Positions 38,884 to 44,013 of a stretch of DNA of 44,013 nt are shown piece by piece. A program made the translations under genes and the position numbers. The DNA lies in NCBI GenBank assembly GCA_017555845.1, contig JAFZFO010000054.1, positions 1-44,013 on the forward strand, in the 5' to 3' direction. Position 1 is the first letter of the stretch. The number at the start of each line of letters is the position of its first letter. The notes under the pieces were generated by a model. The model was not told the DNA's origin. It saw only the letters and a program-made list of their open reading frames with translations, and made no database searches. Origin of the DNA: Bacteroidaceae bacterium. Lineage in GTDB: Bacteria > Bacteroidota > Bacteroidia > Bacteroidales > Bacteroidaceae.

Positions 38884-40563
38884 TTATTTCTTCTTCCCCT
38901 CTTCAACTGTAGGTGCTGAATCCTTGTACTTGAAACGTCTGATCTTCTGTGTCGCAGTCTTTTCAAAAGGCTCCTTCATGACCTCTACCGAACTTACCTG
39001 TGACGACTTGTTCACATTCTTGTTGGTAATGCTCAGAATCTTCGCCTTCCAATGGTCAAGTTTCTCATAGAATTTGTCCTCGCTCTCCTTGTTCCACTCA
39101 ATGAAACCCTCGGCAGGAGCAACAAGCGCCACAAGACGGCCATTGCGCTCCACAACGATAGACTCGCTCACACCCTCAACATTATTCAGTACATTCTCAA
39201 TCTCCTCGGGGTAGATATTCTCGCCCGAAGGACCAAGAATCATATTGCTGTTGCGGCCCTTGATATAGAAACGTCCCTTCTCATCCTGTATGGCAATGTC
39301 ACTTGTGCGGAACCAGCCATCCTCGGTAAACACGCTCCTTGTACGCACAGGATCCTTGTAATAGCCAAGCATCACGTTCGGGCCCTTTGCAACAATCTCG
39401 CCCTCGCCGGTCTCGGGGTCAACATTGTGTAGTTTAAGTTTTACATTATATACAGGATATCCGAATGAGCCAACCGCTCTCCACCCAGACATTGCATATC
39501 CAAGCAATGGCGAAGTCTCGGTCAGGCCATATCCGATTGCATATGGGAAACGGGCAGTCAACAGGAACTTCTCGACCTCGGGATCAAGCTTTGCACCACC
39601 AATACCGTAGAAACTTATGCGTCCACCGAATGTCTTTTTCAGTTTCATACCTATTATGCGGCACATCAGGCCATAGGCATGCTTGTTCATCCATGTGAGC
39701 GTGCGGCTCTTCTTTATAGTAGGCAACACACTGCCCTTGTATACCTTTTCAATGATCATAGGTACAGTGAGCATTGTTGTTGGCCTCACAATCTTCATCG
39801 CCTTCAACAACAGTGGCGCAGCCGGTGGCTTTGGCAGATAGTACACAGTAGAACCAGTGTACATAGGATAGAGCATACCCAATGTCATCTCCAACGTATG
39901 AGCCATCGGCAATATTGAAAGCCAACGGTCCTTCTCGGTTCTCTTGCATGAACGGTAGCATGTAATCACGTTCGACGCAAGGTTACGGTGGCTCAGCACC
40001 ACACCCTTTGCACTTCCCGTTGTACCCGAAGTATATATGATTGTAGCAATCTCATCGGGGGTAGGAACCGCCGTGCGACCGTCACATGTAAATTTCTCCT
40101 CATCGGCCTTTATAATCTCCAGGGTATCGAGTTCAATCACAAGAGTCATCTTGTCCATAACCACCTTCGAAACCTTTCCAAGCATCTTCTTTGCCACAAA
40201 AAGCACCTTGCTCTCGGAGTGGTTTATGATGTTCGTTACCTCATTCTCCGAGCTGTCGGGCAGTATGGGAATTGATATGCGGCCAAATACAACGGTTGCA
40301 AAGAAAGCAACCGACCAGTTCGGCATGTTTGTAGAGAGGATTGCAACCTTGTCACCCGCACCTATACCATATTGGGTCAGCACCTTTGAGAGAGCATCAC
40401 ACTCGCTCTTGAACGAGGCATAAGTGTACGAGCCCTCCTTGCTATCGTACCACTGCGTATATGTCTTTTTAGAGTACACGGCAGTCGCGTAGTCATACAA
40501 CTTTGCCAAAGTATCTATATACTTTTCCCTCATTTTCTTCAATCGTCTGTAGACCTGATTCAT
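38884..40563 (-). CDS. Long-chain acyl-CoA synthetase (AMP-binding enzyme)
   Basis: Activates fatty acids as acyl-AMP and then acyl-CoA, in the cytoplasm or at the membrane. The 559-residue protein has IIYTSGTTGSAKGVVLSH (P-loop), the ILPMAHTLE motif, GYGLTETSPLLG, DGWFRTSDIA and KGRNSNMILGPSGENIYPEEIE. A Lys-rich C-terminus (TQKIRRFKYKDS) carries the adenylation lysine region. The first ATG is used; a start at Met11 is possible. Substrate chain length cannot be read from sequence. O-succinylbenzoate-CoA or other aryl ligases are less likely given the length. Confidence 0.87.
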   Translation of the reverse strand: MNQVYRRLKKMREKYIDTLAKLYDYATAVYSKKTYTQWYDSKEGSYTYASFKSECDALSKVLTQYGIGAGDKVAILSTNMPNWSVAFFATVVFGRISIPILPDSSENEVTNIINHSESKVLFVAKKMLGKVSKVVMDKMTLVIELDTLEIIKADEEKFTCDGRTAVPTPDEIATIIYTSGTTGSAKGVVLSHRNLASNVITCYRSCKRTEKDRWLSILPMAHTLEMTLGMLYPMYTGSTVYYLPKPPAAPLLLKAMKIVRPTTMLTVPMIIEKVYKGSVLPTIKKSRTLTWMNKHAYGLMCRIIGMKLKKTFGGRISFYGIGGAKLDPEVEKFLLTARFPYAIGYGLTETSPLLGYAMSGWRAVGSFGYPVYNVKLKLHNVDPETGEGEIVAKGPNVMLGYYKDPVRTRSVFTEDGWFRTSDIAIQDEKGRFYIKGRNSNMILGPSGENIYPEEIENVLNNVEGVSESIVVERNGRLVALVAPAEGFIEWNKESEDKFYEKLDHWKAKILSITNKNVNKSSQVSSVEVMKEPFEKTATQKIRRFKYKDSAPTVEEGKKK

Positions 40564-40646
40564 AAAATGTAATTATTTTGTGTTTGAGATGTCAAGATAA
40601 GCAAAAATCACGCACAAACAGCGATTTATGACAATTATTTGTTCCT

Positions 40647-41345
40647 TTAGGCCAAAATATCACTATTTCCGGCAATGGAAGCAGCTATCAGCCTGTGTCC
40701 CTCGGCGTTAGGATGTATACCATCGGCACAATAAAGTTTTCTCATAGCGCCTTGGTATTTGTCAAAAGGTGTCGTGATGTCGATTATAGGTGCATGCATC
40801 AATCTCGAGATCTCAAAGAGCGCCCTGTTATACATCTCATGCCAACGGCTGATCACATTTATATCGCCGCCTAACCAGTTGAACACATTCTCGCGCTGCT
40901 CTCCGTTCATGAAACGGCTTATAAAAGAGAAGTAATACTCGGAATCTATTGGGGGCAGGGAGATGATTACCGGCTTTGAGCCCAACGCGCGCACTCTCTC
41001 AATAAGCTTGCCGAATTTCTCCTTGAAGGCATCAAGGATTGTCTTTGGCAAGTGTTCATCGGCCGGACTGTCGGCAATCTTACCCCAATTGAAGTCACAG
41101 TCGTTACCGCCGAATTCAAGGAGAGTATAGTCCGACCCCGATATCTCATCGGCATGACGGTCAATCATCTGCTGACCGAAATCAATTGTACAGCCGAATT
41201 TACCGTAATTCGTAATCTCCAGACCGAGTGTCTCACTTATTATATCAATGAAGCTGTTATCCAGTATAGAGTATCTGTTCTTCTCGTTGAGCACCACACC
41301 ACGTGTCAGGGAATCGCCCAATGCTGTTATCTTTTTCAGTTCCAT
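40647..41345 (-). CDS. Cytoplasmic SGNH/GDSL esterase
   Basis: A 232-residue SGNH hydrolase without signal peptide: MELKKITALGDSLTRG puts the nucleophile at Ser12, FGGNDCDFNW supplies the Asn block and ADGIHPNAEGH the Asp/His pair. The ATG at 41345 matches the start of the fold; the upstream open frame of 61 codons is not conserved-looking. It is divergent from the LytTR regulator gene. The substrate is unknown. It is unlike the exported sialate esterases upstream, because it should act in the cytoplasm. Confidence 0.85.
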   Translation of the reverse strand: MELKKITALGDSLTRGVVLNEKNRYSILDNSFIDIISETLGLEITNYGKFGCTIDFGQQMIDRHADEISGSDYTLLEFGGNDCDFNWGKIADSPADEHLPKTILDAFKEKFGKLIERVRALGSKPVIISLPPIDSEYYFSFISRFMNGEQRENVFNWLGGDINVISRWHEMYNRALFEISRLMHAPIIDITTPFDKYQGAMRKLYCADGIHPNAEGHRLIAASIAGNSDILA

Positions 41346-41371
41346 AATCAGTTGTTTTGAAAATTCTGCGG

Positions 41372-41379
41372 CAAAATTA
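41372..41379 (-). promoter_or_regulatory. Candidate -7 box of the SGNH esterase gene
   Basis: Minus strand TAATTTTG, an exact TAnnTTTG, 26 nt upstream of the start codon. Confidence 0.4.
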
Positions 41380-41422
41380 CAACAGCCGCGCCAAGCCCCA
41401 TAATAAATGTTACAGGTACGAG

Positions 41423-41457
41423 CGTTTTGGGATAAAAACAACGTTTTCAGGGATAAA
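41423..41457 (+). promoter_or_regulatory. Direct-repeat operator candidate before the LytTR gene
   Basis: CGTTTTGGGATAAA (41423-41436) is repeated as CGTTTTCAGGGATAAA (41442-41457), with a spacing of 19-21 bp between equivalent bases, near two helical turns. A palindrome AGGGATAAATCCCT spans 41449-41462. LytTR-domain regulators bind pairs of direct repeats spaced about two turns apart, so self-regulation is plausible. Confidence 0.45.
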
Positions 41458-41492
41458 TCCCTATATTTTAGGGAAGTTTGACAAATAATCAC

Positions 41493-41500
41493 TATCTTTG
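41493..41500 (+). promoter_or_regulatory. -7 box of the LytTR gene
   Basis: TATCTTTG, an exact TAnnTTTG. Expected transcription start is near 41507, which favours the ATG at 41528 over earlier codons. Confidence 0.55.
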
Positions 41501-41527
41501 CCCCTGCAAACAATGGTACAGAAAACA

Positions 41528-42328
41528 ATGAAAAAGAACTTGATGCTGAGTGGAGTATGCACCATCATCCACTCATTGGTAGTCCCGGTGTTCATCCTCA
41601 TATTCATGACATTCTACAAGCCGCTCGGAATCCACGAACTGCTTGACATGGAGCATGCCAATTTCGCATTCAACGCAACAATCATATTCTGCATAACCCT
41701 GGTATCAATATCCATCACACGCGGATGGCTATACCTTATAGGCAAATACAAGAACATCTCGCGTTCAATATATACCGTATGGTGCTTTGCCGAGATGGTC
41801 ATTGCCGCACTCTTCTCATCGCTCTACGCCACCCTCATGCTCAAGGAACCAGTTTCATATTTTGAGATCGCCGGCACATTCATACTGCTTATAACTACAA
41901 CAGCCATATACCCCTACAGCATCATATGGCTCGCGTACGAACTATATGCAAAGAACAACGAAGAGAAAGTCACAACCGACGACAGTTCACTCATCCGTTT
42001 CCACGATGAATACAAGAAACTACGCCTTGTCATAGCCCCCGAGGCCGTTATCTTCATAAAATCGGAGGACAACTATGTACAGATACACTACCAGGACCAG
42101 AACAGAACAAAGAAGTTCATTCTGCGATCATCAATGAAGGCACTTGAGGAGACACTCTCAAAGCGCGGGCTTGTACGTTGCCACAGGTCATACTTCATCA
42201 ACCCGGCATACATAAAGATTGTACACAGGGACAACACAGGAACAATTGTCGCCGATTTGAAACAGGATAATTTCGAAAGCATCCCCATCTCACGCAAATA
42301 CCAGGATGCAATAACACGACTCTTATAA
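41528..42328 (+). CDS. Membrane-anchored LytTR-type DNA-binding regulator
   Basis: 266 residues. Four membrane helices (about residues 8-30, 43-66, 77-102, 108-134) are followed by a cytoplasmic LytTR domain (about 165-266) with IKSEDNYVQIHYQ, KFILRSSMKALEE, RCHRSYFINPAYI and IPISRKYQ. This is a one-component design in which a membrane sensor carries its own DNA-binding domain; there is no receiver domain. The start at 41528 is used because the promoter box overlaps the earlier TTG and lies close to the ATG at 41513. It is divergent from an SGNH esterase, with direct repeats between them. The signal is unknown. Confidence 0.85.
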   Translation: MKKNLMLSGVCTIIHSLVVPVFILIFMTFYKPLGIHELLDMEHANFAFNATIIFCITLVSISITRGWLYLIGKYKNISRSIYTVWCFAEMVIAALFSSLYATLMLKEPVSYFEIAGTFILLITTTAIYPYSIIWLAYELYAKNNEEKVTTDDSSLIRFHDEYKKLRLVIAPEAVIFIKSEDNYVQIHYQDQNRTKKFILRSSMKALEETLSKRGLVRCHRSYFINPAYIKIVHRDNTGTIVADLKQDNFESIPISRKYQDAITRLL

Positions 42329-42337
42329 AGGTTAAAG

Positions 42338-42606
42338 GGGAAAACTCGTGTAAACGAGTGTGTGGGAGCTTGCTCACACACGCAACGAGTGCAACCGAGG
42401 TTCAAGCACGCGAAGTGTGGTTAAAACGGAAAACGTGTGTGTGTGTGTGAGCTTGCTCACACACGCAACGAGTGCAACCGAGGTTCAAGCACACGAAGTG
42501 TGGTTAAAACGGAAAACGGAAAACGGGAGCTTGCTCACACACGCAACGAGTGCAACCGAGGTTCAAGCACACGAAGTGTGGTTAAAACGGAAAACAGGAA
42601 AACTCG
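42338..42606. repeat. Array of three 69-bp repeats between convergent genes
   Basis: Three near-identical 69-bp copies lie at 42366-42434, 42449-42517 and 42527-42595 (one difference between the first and second). They are separated by a (GT)7 run of 14 bp and by a 9-bp GGAAAACGG-type linker. Each copy starts GAGCTTGCTCACACACGC and ends GTTAAAACGGAAAAC. The block is bounded by GGAAAACTCG on both sides (from 42338 and to 42606). Copy two contains a 10-bp hairpin (42443-42452 with 42455-42464). Open frames running through it are by-products of the repeat. Confidence 0.85.
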
Positions 42607-42608
42607 GC

Positions 42609-42712
42609 TTTCAGTTCTCACCTTTCACCTTTTCCCTTTCACCTTTCACCCTTCACCTTTTCCCTTTCACCTTTCACCCTTCACCTTTCACCTTTCAGAT
42701 TTCAGATTTCAC
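42609..42712. repeat. Pyrimidine-rich minisatellite (CACCTTTC type)
   Basis: About 100 bp of C and T on the plus strand, with two exact tandem 28-bp copies (42626-42653, 42654-42681), then shorter CACCTTTCACC units and ATTTCAG doublets. On the minus strand it reads GTGAAAGG-type purine repeats. It abuts the stop codon of the radical SAM gene. The stretch 42329-42708 otherwise holds no gene. Confidence 0.85.
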
Positions 42713-43536
42713 TTTATCAGCGCTGCATATCCGCAGCGGCGGCATAGCGGCTCCACAGCCTGATGCTTTGTAAAGCCATCATATATAGCCTTTGCACGCG
42801 GCGAGGCAAGCACCTCATCAAGGCTCTGCTCAAAGAGATTGCCAAGAGCCAGCGCTCCGGCACTGTCAAGACAGCAAGGCACCACCGTACCATCCACAAG
42901 CACACCAATCTGGTTACGCAAGGCATAGCAGAAAGCATCCTCTGCTCCATTTTCAGGCTTTCCATCCTCGGGCCACTCGAACATGCGGCCATACTCAATG
43001 AAAATATTCTCCGTGAGTTTCCATCCGCTCTGGCACGATGTCCATGGACGCGGAACATACTCCGCCACCATATCCAGCAGACGCTCATTCTCCTTCTCAT
43101 ATCCGCCCTGATTCCACAGGCGCAACACCATTATCACACCTTTTGATGCAGCCTCTATGGCAAAACGCATGACCTCATCAACATACAGCCCAAGATTCTC
43201 CTTGCCGTTACCCTCATGCGAATGGAGCGATACCTGCATCTTGTACGGACGGGCATCCATCACAGCCTGCGCACGTGACAGCAATGTACCATTGGTAGTA
43301 AGCACCGGAACAAAACCCTTTTCACGCGCCGATGTTATGAAAGCCGGCAAATGGCGATGCAGCAACGGCTCGCCCATCAGATGAAAATACAGGAACTTGA
43401 TTTTGCCACGCAGTTTCTCCGTCAGCACATCAAACTCCGCCGGCGACAGGCTACGTTTTTCCCTTGCCGTCTTTGGGCAGAAAAGACAGTCAAGGTTACA
43501 GATGTTGGTTATTTCAAGATAACAGCGTGTAATCAT
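42709..43536 (-). CDS. Radical SAM protein with SPASM-type C-terminus, unknown substrate
   Basis: 275 residues starting MITRCYLEITNICNLDCLFC, with the iron-sulfur motif Cys13-x3-Cys17-x2-Cys20. It also has a HLMGEPLLH glycine region, the MQVSLHSHEGN strand and C-terminal cysteines in VVPCCLDSAGA and CRRCGY typical of SPASM clusters. The start at 43536 is chosen because the family begins just before the ITN-CNLDC strand; the open frame upstream runs through a terminator hairpin. Such proteins modify peptides or act as maturases, but no substrate peptide or partner is visible in the window. A strong promoter lies about 215 nt upstream, leaving a long structured leader. Confidence 0.82.
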   Translation of the reverse strand: MITRCYLEITNICNLDCLFCPKTAREKRSLSPAEFDVLTEKLRGKIKFLYFHLMGEPLLHRHLPAFITSAREKGFVPVLTTNGTLLSRAQAVMDARPYKMQVSLHSHEGNGKENLGLYVDEVMRFAIEAASKGVIMVLRLWNQGGYEKENERLLDMVAEYVPRPWTSCQSGWKLTENIFIEYGRMFEWPEDGKPENGAEDAFCYALRNQIGVLVDGTVVPCCLDSAGALALGNLFEQSLDEVLASPRAKAIYDGFTKHQAVEPLCRRCGYAALIK

Positions 43537-43547
43537 ATCGGTTATTG

Positions 43548-43745
43548 TATAAAAAACAAAGAGAGGAAAGCGTTGCACTTTCCTCTCCTGCTGTGACTCG
43601 CTTGGGGCATTTCCACAAAAGACTACATCAAACAGGAAAGCATTTATAGTCAATAGTTTACTCTGTCAAATAGCAAAACTTTTTTCTCTTTCTGAAACTT
43701 GGTTGACAACTTGGTTTGCACCTTTGTTTGTTGGTTTGCAAGTTT
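43548..43745 (-). ncRNA. Leader RNA with terminator: attenuator or small RNA upstream of the radical SAM gene
   Basis: From the promoter at 43752-43782 a transcript of about 200 nt would end at a 10-bp hairpin (43561-43570 with 43578-43587) followed on the minus strand by TTTGTTTTTT (43551-43560), 14 nt before the gene start. A sequence at 43634-43640 (CTTTCCT on the minus strand) can pair with the 5' arm of the terminator, so an antiterminator is possible. No known riboswitch class was recognised. Imperfect repeats (TTGGTTTGCA on the plus strand, near 43711-43740) mark the 5' half. Confidence 0.5.
43561..43587 (-). terminator. Terminator hairpin in the radical SAM leader
   Basis: A perfect 10-bp stem, a 7-nt loop, then TTTGTTTTTT on the minus strand. 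No coding gene ends at this point. Confidence 0.8.
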
Positions 43746-43751
43746 GTTAGA

Positions 43752-43782
43752 CAAAGATAGCAAATTTATGCCACAAATCAAA
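43752..43782 (-). promoter_or_regulatory. Strong promoter upstream of the radical SAM gene
   Basis: Minus strand TTTG (43782-43779), a spacer of exactly 19 nt and TATCTTTG (43759-43752), the ideal Bacteroidetes arrangement. Confidence 0.7.
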
Positions 43783-43864
43783 GCATCTACCCCACTTCTT
43801 TCCCCATTCAACAGACAAAAACAGCCTTAAACCAATCTTTTTATTAACATATTTTTACACTTTT

Positions 43865-43887
43865 ATATCGGGTTTGTAGCCCGATAT
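43865..43887 (+). terminator. Terminator hairpin with T-run in gene-free DNA
   Basis: An 8-bp stem (43865-43872 with 43880-43887) and a 7-nt loop, followed by a T-run of eight or nine. No plus-strand gene ends before it within the window. The stretch 43783-44013 otherwise holds only this hairpin and the promoter box at 43930. Confidence 0.75.
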
Positions 43888-43929
43888 TTTTTTTATGCCA
43901 AAGGTCTTTTATGACTTTTTTTCGCCCCC

Positions 43930-43937
43930 TACTTTTG
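43930..43937 (+). promoter_or_regulatory. -7 box of a gene beyond the window
   Basis: TACTTTTG, an exact TAnnTTTG, followed by at least 70 nt of leader without a start codon that opens a long frame. Confidence 0.45.
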
Positions 43938-44013
43938 TATTGAACAAACACACAAACAAGTAAGGATTGTTGCTATAACGACTGTTAGAAATGTTTATAA
44001 ATTTTTAACCGTC

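Noticed and set aside
42366-42595. CRISPR array
   Set aside because: Copies are 69 bp and the gaps are 14 and 9 bp of simple or repeat-derived sequence, not unique spacers; no cas gene.
42360-42773. Open frames of 108-137 codons across the 69-bp repeats
   Set aside because: They exist in more than one frame because the repeat lacks stops, and the products are pure repeat translation; no start context or conserved domain.
43561-43620. RNase P RNA or 6S RNA, because of a GAGGAAAG word near a terminator
   Set aside because: The word is just the hairpin arm; none of the other conserved RNase P blocks is present and I cannot show the 6S bubble structure.

Overview
The window looks like a chromosome segment from a Bacteroidales bacterium (Bacteroidetes), probably a gut or oral relative of Prevotella or Bacteroides. 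The evidence is the recurrent promoter element TAnnTTTG (sometimes with an upstream TTG/TTTG at 18-21 bp), a DUF4834 protein, an epimerase-type (SDR) threonine dehydrogenase paired with kbl, Ser-type sulfatases with an anaerobic maturase, GH33/GH20/GH2 exoglycosidases with signal peptides, and a C-terminal tail of the GIYI-NGKK type. I cannot name genus or species. I saw no tRNA, rRNA, CRISPR array, transposase or SusC/SusD pair.

Layout. (1) 2-10807 is mostly housekeeping: the end of a BspA-like surface protein, RHH-tadA, yraN-yjbR-birA, a small membrane protein, pyrH, the psd-pssA-DUF4834 phospholipid operon and dnaE-trxA-hypothetical. (2) 11100-29463 is a host-glycan foraging island. The minus-strand set is sulfatase, anSME, a NagB/LmbE fusion and, separately, a ROK sugar kinase. 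The plus-strand set is a GH20 hexosaminidase, two large modular sialidases (one carrying two SGNH esterase domains) and a two-domain sialate O-acetylesterase. (3) 29540-33240 is a threonine-to-glycine locus: kbl, a DUF819 membrane protein and tdh. (4) 33344-34306 holds a phage-type GH108 lysozyme followed by a frameshifted small exported protein. (5) 34480-38523 is a large GH2 beta-galactosidase. (6) 38580-43536 holds a 49-residue peptide gene, an acyl-CoA synthetase, a cytoplasmic SGNH esterase, a membrane LytTR regulator, a repeat-rich intergenic region and a radical SAM/SPASM gene with a long structured leader.

How the genes fit together. The exported enzymes would strip O-acetyl groups and sialic acid, beta-galactose, GlcNAc and sulfate from mucin-type glycans. 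GlcNAc could then be phosphorylated by the ROK kinase and passed to the NagB/LmbE fusion. The transporters and the sialic acid aldolase/epimerase that would complete the pathway are not in this window.

The items most worth a second look are: a leader RNA with a terminator just before the radical SAM gene; the lysozyme plus frameshifted partner; a purine-rich heptad repeat shared by birA, two sialidases and intergenic DNA; a three-copy 69-bp repeat; a direct-repeat operator candidate in front of the LytTR gene; the degenerate second SGNH domain; and the unusual active-site residues of the NagB-like domain.
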